NCBI GenBank assembly: GCA_002359735.1
Contig: DENS01000017.1
Span: 64,146 to 90,619 of the forward strand
Direction of reading: 5' to 3'
Length of the DNA: 26,474 nucleotides
Source of the DNA: Micavibrio sp. UBA2638
GTDB taxonomy: Bacteria > Pseudomonadota > Alphaproteobacteria > Micavibrionales > Micavibrionaceae
Shown piece after piece: positions 1-6,673 of the stretch (position 1 is the first letter of the stretch; every line of letters starts with the position of its first letter). Under the pieces are notes generated by a model. The model was given only the letters and a program-made list of their open reading frames with translations. It was not told the DNA's origin and made no database searches. The position numbers and the translations under genes are program-made.

Positions 1-1
1 C

Positions 2-538
2 GATATTGATGCAAATGGTATCGTGAACGTTCATGCCAAAGACAAGGCTACGAATAAGGAACAACAAATCCGTATTCAAGCCTCTGGTGGCTTATCAGAT
101 GCCGATATCGAGCAGATGGTCAAAGATGCCGAAACCAACGCAGATGCGGATAAAGAACGCCGCGCCGTTGTCGAGGCCACCAATAAAGCCGAGAGCCTGA
201 TCCATGCGACCGAAAAATCGCTGGAGGAGTTTGGCGATGATGTGCCGGCCGAAGAAAAAGCCAATATCGACGCCGCGATGGAAGATCTAAAGTCTGCCAT
301 TGAAGCCGGTAAAGCCGATGACATTGAGGCCAAAGCAGATGCTTTATCTCAGGCCGGGATGAAATTGGGCGAAATGGCCTATCGTAAAGCACAAGAAGAA
401 GCAGCGGGCGCGCCGGATAATGCGGAAGACGCTCCTGCAGACGCCAATGCGCCTTCATCCGATGACAAGGAAGATGATGTGGTGGATGCCGACATCATGG
501 ATCTTGAAATCGAAGAAGATGAGGACGAGAAGAAGTAA
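2..538 (+). CDS. dnaK: DnaK (Hsp70) chaperone, C-terminal part, 5' truncated by window edge
   Basis: This is the last 178 codons of the Hsp70 chaperone, which binds unfolded peptides in the cytosol in an ATP-driven cycle with DnaJ and GrpE. The frame is open from base 2 and reads DIDANGIVNVHAKDKAT, the conserved end of the substrate-binding beta domain (usually with S where H stands here). The helical lid follows (QQIRIQASGGLSDADIEQM onward), then a low-complexity acidic tail ending in EEDEDEKK, the usual place of the GrpE/DnaJ-responsive tail. The ATPase domain lies outside the window. It is followed by a hairpin and then by two J-domain genes on the same strand, the expected partner arrangement. 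The GTG at 23 is an internal valine, not a start. Confidence 0.97.
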   Translation, partial: DIDANGIVNVHAKDKATNKEQQIRIQASGGLSDADIEQMVKDAETNADADKERRAVVEATNKAESLIHATEKSLEEFGDDVPAEEKANIDAAMEDLKSAIEAGKADDIEAKADALSQAGMKLGEMAYRKAQEEAAGAPDNAEDAPADANAPSSDDKEDDVVDADIMDLEIEEDEDEKK

Positions 539-568
539 TCCCCGCGGTTGCAGATAAAGGTCAATGAC

Positions 569-599
569 GAGAGGCTTGTAAAGAACTTACGAGCCTCTC
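569..599 (+). terminator. Hairpin after dnaK (attenuator or mRNA-stability element)
   Basis: Two 13-base arms, GAGAGGCTTGTAA at 569-581 and TTACGAGCCTCTC at 587-599, pair over their whole length with one G-U pair around a 5-base loop. No T-run follows (ATCAGATAAAC), so it is unlikely to be a full rho-independent terminator. More likely it is a partial terminator or a 3'-end stabiliser that keeps dnaK expressed above the downstream J genes; that role is inference. Confidence 0.5.
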
Positions 600-632
600 A
601 TCAGATAAACAAAAACGCATGACGGAGCTTTT

Positions 633-1001
633 ATGATGAAGAAAACAGAAACTGGCGGATCCGTATCCTATTACGATATATTGCAAGTATCACCCGGGGC
701 ATCTGACATAGATATCCGCAGCGCATATTACAAACTTGCAAAACGCTTCCACCCGGATCGTAACCCACAGGAACGCCGCTTGTCCGAGTTGCGTTTTCGC
801 CTCATCAATGAAGCCTACGCACACCTAAAAACGCCTGCAAAAAGAACACACTACAATCAAATTCTAAAGCAAAATAAAAAAACATATAAAACTCTAAAAA
901 AGAGTGCGGGCAATGATAATAAAAACCCTAGCCCAGAGGCCAAAACGTGGTTTTTACAAACCCTGAATAATTTTTTCAGCGCCCCGCAAAAACGAACATA
1001 G
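633..1001 (+). CDS. Small single-J-domain protein between dnaK and dnaJ
   Basis: The 122-residue protein has one J domain at about residues 12-80, with the HPD signature at 40-42 (RFHPDRNP) that stimulates Hsp70 ATPase activity. It lacks the Gly/Phe linker, zinc-finger repeats and C-terminal substrate domain of true DnaJ. The tail after residue 80 is lysine-rich and ends in a short aromatic stretch. A GGAG ribosome site sits 5 bases before the ATG at 633; the next codon is also ATG, so the start could be 636. It lies 94 bases after dnaK and 26 before dnaJ. Known one-domain J-proteins recruit Hsp70 to special sites or clients; its client is not visible from sequence. Confidence 0.85.
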   Translation: MMKKTETGGSVSYYDILQVSPGASDIDIRSAYYKLAKRFHPDRNPQERRLSELRFRLINEAYAHLKTPAKRTHYNQILKQNKKTYKTLKKSAGNDNKNPSPEAKTWFLQTLNNFFSAPQKRT

Positions 1002-1027
1002 CAAAAGCATATAAAAGTATATAAAAC

Positions 1028-2164
1028 ATGAGCGAAAAAGATTTTTACAAAACCCTTGGCGTGTCCCGTGATGCTGATGCCGATAGCATCAAAAAGGCAT
1101 ACCGCAAAATGGCGATGAAATACCACCCGGATCAAAACAAGGACAATCCGGAAGCCGAGGCCAAGTTCAAAGAAATCAACGAAGCCTATGATGTTTTAAA
1201 AGACGAACAAAAACGCGCCGCTTATGACCGCTACGGTAACGCGGCCTTTGATGGCTCAATGGGCGCGGGGGCTGGCGGATTTGGGGCCGGCAATTTCTCA
1301 GACATATTCGAAGACATGTTTGGTGACTTCATGGGAGGACGCGGCGGACGCAGCAGCCAAACACGCGGCTCCGATGTTCAATACACACTGGAAATCACCA
1401 TGGAAGAAGCATTCCATGGTAAAGAAGCCAGCATAAAACTCCCCTTGAATGAAGAATGTGATGCTTGTAGCGGAAGCGGTGCAGAAGCCGGTTCATCTGT
1501 GGAGCAATGCCCCACATGCGGGGGCGTCGGACGCGTTCGCCAACAGCAAGGCTTTTTCACCATAGAACGCACCTGCCCCACCTGTAACGGCCAGGGCCAA
1601 ACAATACAAAGCCCCTGTAAAAAATGCGGCGGTGAAGGCCGAATCAAGCGCACGAAGACCTTAAAGGTAAAAATTCCGGCCGGTGTTGAGCATGGGCGCC
1701 GCATACGCCTTAATGGTGAGGGCGAAGCCGGAGTGCGCGGTGGGCCAGCAGGGGACCTGTATGTCTTAATCGCCATTAAGCCGCATAAGCTGTTTAAACG
1801 CGATGGCGCCAATCTTTACTGCCGCGTGCCAATCACAGTCACAAAAGCCTCCCTGGGAGGCGATGTGAAAGTACCCACAATTGAAGGCAACAGCGCGAAA
1901 GTCAAAATCCCGGAAGGCACGCAGACCGGCCAGCAATTCCGGCTAAAAGGAAAAGGCATGTCAGTTCTTCGCTCTGACACCAGAGGCGATATGTATATCG
2001 AGATCTTCGTTGAAACCCCGGTCAATCTGGATAAAAAACAAAAAGACCTGTTATCACAACTTGATACAACGATCGGCAGCGAAAAGGCCGGCAACAAGCA
2101 CTCCCCTGAATCGGCCGGATTTTTCACCAAGATGAAGGAGTTCTGGGACGACTTGAAAGACTAG
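1028..2164 (+). CDS. dnaJ: Chaperone protein DnaJ (Hsp40)
   Basis: This 378-residue class I J-protein has the usual full length. It delivers unfolded clients to DnaK and stimulates its ATPase. In order it has a J domain (residues 1-70, HPD in KYHPDQNK), a Gly/Phe-rich linker (about 75-105), four CxxCxGxG zinc-binding repeats (CDACSGSG, CPTCGGVG, CPTCNGQG, CKKCGGEG, about 145-205) and two C-terminal beta-sandwich domains. All eight cysteines are present. No clear Shine-Dalgarno precedes the ATG; the upstream bases are AT-rich (TATATAAAAC), so translation may be coupled to the small J gene 26 bases upstream. Confidence 0.97.
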   Translation: MSEKDFYKTLGVSRDADADSIKKAYRKMAMKYHPDQNKDNPEAEAKFKEINEAYDVLKDEQKRAAYDRYGNAAFDGSMGAGAGGFGAGNFSDIFEDMFGDFMGGRGGRSSQTRGSDVQYTLEITMEEAFHGKEASIKLPLNEECDACSGSGAEAGSSVEQCPTCGGVGRVRQQQGFFTIERTCPTCNGQGQTIQSPCKKCGGEGRIKRTKTLKVKIPAGVEHGRRIRLNGEGEAGVRGGPAGDLYVLIAIKPHKLFKRDGANLYCRVPITVTKASLGGDVKVPTIEGNSAKVKIPEGTQTGQQFRLKGKGMSVLRSDTRGDMYIEIFVETPVNLDKKQKDLLSQLDTTIGSEKAGNKHSPESAGFFTKMKEFWDDLKD

Positions 2165-2187
2165 TCGATCGCTCCCATTTTATATGC

Positions 2188-2616
2188 ATGTCGTTTAACA
2201 CCAACCTGACCCGTCTTAATTTTCATTATGATGAAATTCACAAGACAATGATTGAAAAAAAACTGGGCCTAAAAATTTCTTTGGGTCTGGTTAGCGGCCT
2301 ACGTGGCGGGTACAGGTATTACCAAACCAAAAACCAGGGATTTTCCATGTGCCTTCAAGAACAAGGCATGCCCCAGGATGAATTGGACCGCCTTTGCATG
2401 AGCATTGCCGATCAGGCGCAATCGCTGGGTTACGATGTTCTCGCCACAAAAAGCGATCTTCCTTTCGACAATCGCTGGTTTTTGATGGGCGATCTACGCC
2501 CCCTCTTACAGGCCGGGCGCATGGGAAAAATCAATATCCCCTTCAGCAATTTCATGTATGCTACCATCATTGTCGAACTTGAAGAATATGAAACACAAGA
2601 AGAGGGGGACGCATAG
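2188..2616 (+). CDS. Conserved-looking hypothetical protein between dnaJ and dapB
   Basis: The 142-residue cytosolic protein was not recognised as a family member. It has no signal peptide or membrane segment. Visible features are a basic segment near residues 20-45 (KKLGLKISLGLVSGLRGGYRYY), two cysteines (about 55 and 71) and an acidic end (VELEEYETQEEGDA). It starts 23 bases after dnaJ and its stop is one base before the dapB ATG, so it is almost certainly cotranscribed and translationally coupled to dapB. There is no good ribosome site before the ATG at 2188. A real gene is supported by its tight fit between operon members. Confidence 0.75.
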   Translation: MSFNTNLTRLNFHYDEIHKTMIEKKLGLKISLGLVSGLRGGYRYYQTKNQGFSMCLQEQGMPQDELDRLCMSIADQAQSLGYDVLATKSDLPFDNRWFLMGDLRPLLQAGRMGKINIPFSNFMYATIIVELEEYETQEEGDA

Positions 2617-2617
2617 C

Positions 2618-3385
2618 ATGAAAATCGGTATTACTGGATACACAGGGCGTGTCGGACAATTATTGGTTCACGAATTACAGTCAGGAAAATGGAAATCACT
2701 TGAGCTGGCCGGGGGAACATCCCGTAAAGGACATGACAACATCAGCGGCATGTTTACAACCACGGATGCTGACGCACTATTTGAAAAATCTGATGCTGTA
2801 ATTGACTTTACATTACCCGAAGGCACACTGCAGCATGCGGAACTGGCGGCTAAACATAAGAAAATACTCATTATCGGCACCACAGGGTTAAGCGCCGATC
2901 AAGAACAAAGCATTGCAGAGGCCGCAAAATCCACCCCCATCGTTTACGCAGCAAATATGAGTCTGGGCGTCAACCTCCTTAGCGCGCTCGTTGAAAAAGC
3001 TGCGCGGTCTTTAGCGCCTGATGACTGGGATATTGAAATTTTTGAAACGCACCACAACAATAAAATTGATGCCCCATCCGGCACCGCGCTGGCACTTGGA
3101 CAATCCGCAGCCAGCGGCCGCAATACAGAACTCCCCTCCCCTGTTCAATCAGACCGCAATGGCAAACGGGAATCTGGCGAGATCGGATTTTCTGTTGCTC
3201 GCGGCGGTGATGTTGTGGGCGAACACACCGTGTTTTTCTTTGGTGACGGGGAGCGCCTGGAATTGACGCACCGCGCCACCAACCGGGCCCTGTTTGCCCG
3301 CGGCGCCCTAAAGGCCGCACAATGGGCAAAAGAAAAGCCTGCCGGTTTATACTCGATGAGAGATGTTCTTGGCCTGAATGACTAG
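2618..3385 (+). CDS. dapB: 4-hydroxy-tetrahydrodipicolinate reductase
   Basis: The 255-residue enzyme reduces 4-hydroxy-tetrahydrodipicolinate with NAD(P)H in the diaminopimelate/lysine pathway. The N-terminal dinucleotide fold begins with GITGYTGRVGQ. The catalytic segment is ETHHNNKIDAPSGTA, with His145-His146, Lys149 and the substrate-binding PSGT. The closing region FSVARGGDVVGEHTVFF is typical of the family. ATG at 2618 is chosen because a GAGGGGG ribosome site ends 9 bases upstream and the fold begins at once; longer readings into the previous gene add unrelated residues. The stop is two bases from the end of the convergent Ada-like gene. Confidence 0.96.
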   Translation: MKIGITGYTGRVGQLLVHELQSGKWKSLELAGGTSRKGHDNISGMFTTTDADALFEKSDAVIDFTLPEGTLQHAELAAKHKKILIIGTTGLSADQEQSIAEAAKSTPIVYAANMSLGVNLLSALVEKAARSLAPDDWDIEIFETHHNNKIDAPSGTALALGQSAASGRNTELPSPVQSDRNGKRESGEIGFSVARGGDVVGEHTVFFFGDGERLELTHRATNRALFARGALKAAQWAKEKPAGLYSMRDVLGLND

Positions 3386-3387
3386 CG

Positions 3388-4266
3388 TCACCCTTCTGTT
3401 GCCCCCATGGCTTCCATCGCCAACAATAACTTTTTGCGCGGGCTGCCCCAACCATAATTGTCAATAATGCCGCTAGCCCGTATAACCCGGTGACACGGTA
3501 TGAACAAGGACACTGGATTTGCCCCCACTGCATTACCCACAGCGCGGCTGGCACTTGCCCGCCCTAAATTCTCCGCGATATCCTTATAGGTCCATATTGC
3601 GCCCAACGGGATCTTCAACAAAGCCTGCCAGACCTGCAATTGAAAATTCGTTCCATATAAATCCAACCTTAATTTTGATTCCGGATCACTCGAACCGCTC
3701 CAGATTTGCATCAACAATTCGGCTTCAGCCTGCACCGCGGCATCATCACGCAAAATAGTTGCACACGGCCAATGCGCCGCTATGCGCTTCATACAATGCG
3801 CTTCACTCTGGTTCATCAAAAACCCCAACCAACACACACCCTTATCAGTTTTGGCGATAACTATATGCCCCCAGATACTGGGCCGCACGCCCACGGTTAT
3901 AATCAAACCGCGCCCTCGCCCCTGCACCTGCCCGGGGCTTACCCCTTCACAGACGACAAATAAATCATGCAGGCGGCCATTGCCCGACAACCCAGCATGA
4001 TGGGCTGCATCTAATGTAGAGCGCCCTTGCTCCAATAACTCCCGCGCATAACGCATATTAAGATATTGCTGCAGCCGCTTCGGGCTTATTCCCACTTTCT
4101 GCTTAAACAATTTTTGAAAATAGGAGGGCTCATATCCCGCACGCCGCGCCAAAAAGCCAAGGTCCGGCTGCTGCGTGTGATGCGCCACGATATAATCAAT
4201 GCTATCGGCGATAACATCCATATGAAACGAATGTGCATTATTTAGATGCGGCTGTGAACTGCTCAT
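3388..4266 (-). CDS. Ada-like AraC regulator / O6-methylguanine-DNA methyltransferase fusion
   Basis: The 292-residue protein couples an AraC-type helix-turn-helix domain (about 18-115) to a methylated-DNA-protein cysteine methyltransferase (about 135-290). The suicide cysteine is Cys258 in IPCHRVI, and the helix before it reads ASRAVGNAVGANP. E. coli Ada also has an N-terminal zinc domain that senses methylphosphotriesters; that domain is absent, so the way methylation would trigger transcription is unclear. The protein should repair O6-alkylguanine by transfer of the alkyl group to Cys258 and may regulate genes including its own. It is divergent from nth, another DNA repair gene, across 76 bases. 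A GGAG lies only one base before the ATG, so the start is uncertain; a methionine 16 codons in would still include the helix-turn-helix. Confidence 0.9.
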   Translation of the reverse strand: MSSSQPHLNNAHSFHMDVIADSIDYIVAHHTQQPDLGFLARRAGYEPSYFQKLFKQKVGISPKRLQQYLNMRYARELLEQGRSTLDAAHHAGLSGNGRLHDLFVVCEGVSPGQVQGRGRGLIITVGVRPSIWGHIVIAKTDKGVCWLGFLMNQSEAHCMKRIAAHWPCATILRDDAAVQAEAELLMQIWSGSSDPESKLRLDLYGTNFQLQVWQALLKIPLGAIWTYKDIAENLGRASASRAVGNAVGANPVSLFIPCHRVIRASGIIDNYGWGSPRKKLLLAMEAMGATEG

Positions 4267-4308
4267 GCTCCACCGTAAAACGTAAGCAAAATAAAGCCAA
4301 TCCGTTTC

Positions 4309-4336
4309 TTGCGATCATTCAAAAATCCGCTAAAAT
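4309..4336 (+). promoter_or_regulatory. Sigma70-like promoter giving a leaderless nth mRNA
   Basis: TTGCGA (4309-4314), a 16-base spacer and TAAAAT (4331-4336) form a good promoter. The nth ATG starts 7 bases after the last base of the -10 box, where transcription normally begins, and there is no Shine-Dalgarno. Confidence 0.6.
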
Positions 4337-4342
4337 ATTTTT

Positions 4343-4975
4343 ATGAAGAAGGCCGATATACATGAATTTTTCAGGCGCCTGCATGCCATTGAGCCGGAAC
4401 CGCAGAGCGATTTGAAATACACCAATGCATTTACTTTGCTGGTTGCGGTCGTTCTGTCAGCCCAAGCCACAGATGAAGGCGTCAACCGCGCCACCAAAGA
4501 CCTTTTTCAGATAGCCGACACGCCGCAAAAAATGGTGGATCTGGGGCTCGAAAAGATCCGCGATTCGATTAAGACTATCGGCCTGTTTAATACAAAAGCC
4601 AGGAATGTCCTTGCGCTATCGGACATATTAATAAAACAACATAATGGCGAAGTGCCCGGTACACGCGAAGAATTAATGGCCCTGCCCGGCGTAGGCCGAA
4701 AAACGGCCAATGTCGTCTTAAACATTATCTTTAAACAGCCAACCATGGCCGTAGATACGCATATCTTTCGTGTTTGTAACCGCCTGGGCATCGCCCCGGG
4801 GAAAACGCCCGATCAAGTTGAGGCCAGGCTGGAAAAAATAGTGCCAGAAGAATACGCAATGCACGCGCATCATTGGCTCATTCTGCATGGCCGGTACACC
4901 TGCAAGGCGCGCACACCCTTATGCGAGACATGCATGGTTGCCGATTTGTGCCACTCAAAAGACAAACGCATATAA
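4343..4975 (+). CDS. nth: Endonuclease III (base-excision repair DNA glycosylase/AP lyase)
   Basis: The 210-residue enzyme removes oxidised pyrimidines and cleaves the abasic site by beta-elimination. The helix-hairpin-helix LPGVGRKTANVV carries catalytic Lys120, and VDTH carries Asp138. The 4Fe-4S loop is complete with Cys187, Cys194, Cys197 and Cys203 (C-x6-C-x2-C-x5-C). These positions coincide with those I recall for the E. coli enzyme, which also supports the ATG at 4343. The gene is divergent from the Ada-like gene and appears to be expressed as a leaderless transcript, with the promoter directly abutting the start codon. Confidence 0.97.
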   Translation: MKKADIHEFFRRLHAIEPEPQSDLKYTNAFTLLVAVVLSAQATDEGVNRATKDLFQIADTPQKMVDLGLEKIRDSIKTIGLFNTKARNVLALSDILIKQHNGEVPGTREELMALPGVGRKTANVVLNIIFKQPTMAVDTHIFRVCNRLGIAPGKTPDQVEARLEKIVPEEYAMHAHHWLILHGRYTCKARTPLCETCMVADLCHSKDKRI

Positions 4976-4998
4976 AACGCAAATGAACCTTATATGCT

Positions 4999-5571
4999 CT
5001 ATTTCAAATAGGATTTATAAAAAGCGCTCACACTGATCATGCGCGGAGCACTGACAGACGGTAACAGGGATTCAAGGCAACTTTGTGACCCGGGCTGCAC
5101 CGCTTCTACCCCATTTTGACGGCTCCGAACCTCATAATAGACAACAGGCGCATAATTCACATCCGCGTCTTCGGATTTATAATAAATGTCCAAAACACAT
5201 TCCCGGCTACGATATTGCCAAACAACCGTAGGGGCATCGGCCCGCACCAATCCCGGTTCGCCCAAGGCTGTTCGTACCGCGCCCCCCCTTAATTTGTACA
5301 AATTATCATGACGCGCGCTTAAAGCCCGCTGTATATAGCGGGTTTGCGTATTGGTGAAAACCGGATCAACCCCATCAACCATAGCCGTTGCAGCCTCAGC
5401 CTTTGGAACCTCAAAGGTAAAATCCTTCGTAGCGCCCGCGAAGCTAAGGAACGCAGCAAAAATAGCCAAAACAGAAAACAACACCGTTATATGACGCGGC
5501 GCCATTAAAGCGAAGCCAGGCTGTGCCTGGCTTCTTATTTTGATTGGATTAATTAGAGTACACAGTTTCAT
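4999..5571 (-). CDS. Secreted or periplasmic hypothetical protein
   Basis: The function is not recognised. The protein has an N-terminal hydrophobic segment (ITVLFSVLAIFAAFLSFAG) that looks like a signal peptide, then a soluble region of about 140 residues with two cysteines (in SRECVLDIYYK and SQSCLESLL) that could form a disulfide. Two starts are possible. The ATG at 5571 has a weak GGCGAG site but gives a 28-residue stretch before the hydrophobic core. The ATG at 5505 (MAPRHITVL) gives a normal signal peptide but falls 6 bases after a stable hairpin. It lies downstream of the bactofilin on the same strand and ends 23 bases from convergent nth. The longer reading is reported; the end is firm. 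Confidence 0.7.
   Translation of the reverse strand: MKLCTLINPIKIRSQAQPGFALMAPRHITVLFSVLAIFAAFLSFAGATKDFTFEVPKAEAATAMVDGVDPVFTNTQTRYIQRALSARHDNLYKLRGGAVRTALGEPGLVRADAPTVVWQYRSRECVLDIYYKSEDADVNYAPVVYYEVRSRQNGVEAVQPGSQSCLESLLPSVSAPRMISVSAFYKSYLK
5512..5534. terminator. Perfect 10-bp hairpin between bactofilin and the secreted-protein gene
   Basis: GAAGCCAGGC (5512-5521) and GCCTGGCTTC (5525-5534) pair perfectly around a TGT loop. On the + strand TTATTTTG follows; on the - strand, the direction of the flanking genes, GCTTTAATG follows, which is a poor T-run. It may partly terminate bactofilin transcription or hide the start region of the gene ending at 4999. Confidence 0.55.
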
Positions 5572-5591
5572 AACTCGCCGTTTCCGTAGAA

Positions 5592-6458
5592 TTATTCAGC
5601 TGCTGTTGCACTGAACAATTCACCGTCTTCATTATTTGCTGGCTGCTGCTGTTCTTTAATTTCTTTTGCTTTTGCCAATGCTGCGGCTTCTTTCGCAGAC
5701 TTTTCTTTTTTAGCAGCTGGACGTGATGCGCTTGTGGCCCCTTCTTTCAAAGGTGTCAATTTACCATCAATCGTCGCACCGGCTTCGATTTGCAATTCCT
5801 TATAAGAAATTGATCCGGTGATAACACCACCCGCCGCAACAGTCAAACGACCATTAACGGTGATATCGCCTTCAAAACGGCCTGATATCTGGGCTTCATC
5901 AATTTCAACTGTTCCATAAAATGTACCAGTTTGTGAAATCTCCAATAATTTAGCGCCCTTCAAAGCGGCCTCAATCGTACCTTCAACCAAAAGCATGTCA
6001 CAATGCTCAATCTCACCAGACATGGTAATGCCTTGACCAATCACAAGACGGCGTTCATCCGAAGAGTGTGAAGTCGCGCTCTGTGCTGAACCCATCGCCT
6101 GCGCGCCATAGCCACTGTATGAGCTTCCCGGATAAGCCGCACGGCCAGCTGGCTGCGCGCCATATGTAGAAGAAGGAATATCTACAGCTTTCGTTGTTGT
6201 GTTATCTTCATTTTGTGTTTCTGGTGTCTCGCTCATCGGTGCTTCCTTTTGCTGAGTTGTTGTTGATGATGTCTGGGATGTTTCCGCTTTAACGGCTGCA
6301 ACGGCTTTATCCGCCTCTGCAGTATTATCTTTCTGCATGGAACGAACTACCTCATCGGCTTTGCTCGTATCGGCCTGTGGCATCTCACTCTTGGCGGCTT
6401 CAGGCTGTGCTTGTTGAGAGGGGCTTTTCTCAGCTTCTGATTTCACACGATGAAACAT
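5592..6458 (-). CDS. Bactofilin (polymer-forming cytoskeletal protein)
   Basis: The protein has 288 residues. Residues about 1-130 are disordered, rich in Gln, Ala, Ser, Thr and Glu (KSEAEKSPSQQAQPEAAKSE). About 130-235 form the bactofilin beta-helix (RRLVIGQGITMSGEIEHCDM onward, with GTIEA, GTFYG, GRFEGDI, GVITGSI and GATIDGKL turns). A Lys/Ala-rich tail follows. Bactofilins polymerise without nucleotide at the inner membrane and help shape cells or place envelope enzymes. The N-terminal arm is much longer than in the compact bactofilins I know. The start MFHRVK fits the short N-terminal motif seen in many bactofilins and has an AAAGG site 9 bases upstream; an internal Met near residue 75 is less likely. 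Confidence 0.9.
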   Translation of the reverse strand: MFHRVKSEAEKSPSQQAQPEAAKSEMPQADTSKADEVVRSMQKDNTAEADKAVAAVKAETSQTSSTTTQQKEAPMSETPETQNEDNTTTKAVDIPSSTYGAQPAGRAAYPGSSYSGYGAQAMGSAQSATSHSSDERRLVIGQGITMSGEIEHCDMLLVEGTIEAALKGAKLLEISQTGTFYGTVEIDEAQISGRFEGDITVNGRLTVAAGGVITGSISYKELQIEAGATIDGKLTPLKEGATSASRPAAKKEKSAKEAAALAKAKEIKEQQQPANNEDGELFSATAAE

Positions 6459-6481
6459 ATAATGGTGCCTTTCAATGCATC

Positions 6482-6503
6482 GTCACGACCTTAAAGTCAC
6501 GAC
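6482..6503. repeat. 8-base direct repeat in the bactofilin leader
   Basis: GTCACGAC occurs at 6482-6489 and 6496-6503 with a 14-base period, separated by CTTAAA. On the - strand the pair surrounds a possible -10 box (TAAGGT) of a bactofilin promoter whose -35 would be TTGTTA. It could be a regulator site; evidence is pattern only. Confidence 0.3.
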
Positions 6504-6619
6504 ATAGGTTAACAATAATTTTCTGAATTGGAACGGACGTTAACACGGGATTTTTGCCTGTGCAACCTAAGAATTTCAATATTTTCATAACAATGACTTA
6601 ATAGACTGAAATGCAAAGG

Positions 6620-6638
6620 AAAAAAAATGATTTTTTTT
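6620..6638. other. A8-TGA-T8 tract downstream of uvrC
   Basis: Eight A (6620-6627), TGA, then eight T (6631-6638) form an AT-only inverted repeat about 40 bases past the uvrC stop on its own strand. It may be a weak terminator or bend; function not established. Confidence 0.3.
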
Positions 6639-6673
6639 ACATACGGGCAGACTTAAAAATACATAACGTTTCA

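Noticed and set aside
23..333. Open frames antisense to dnaK
   Set aside because: They mirror the codon pattern of the coding strand, which is certain.
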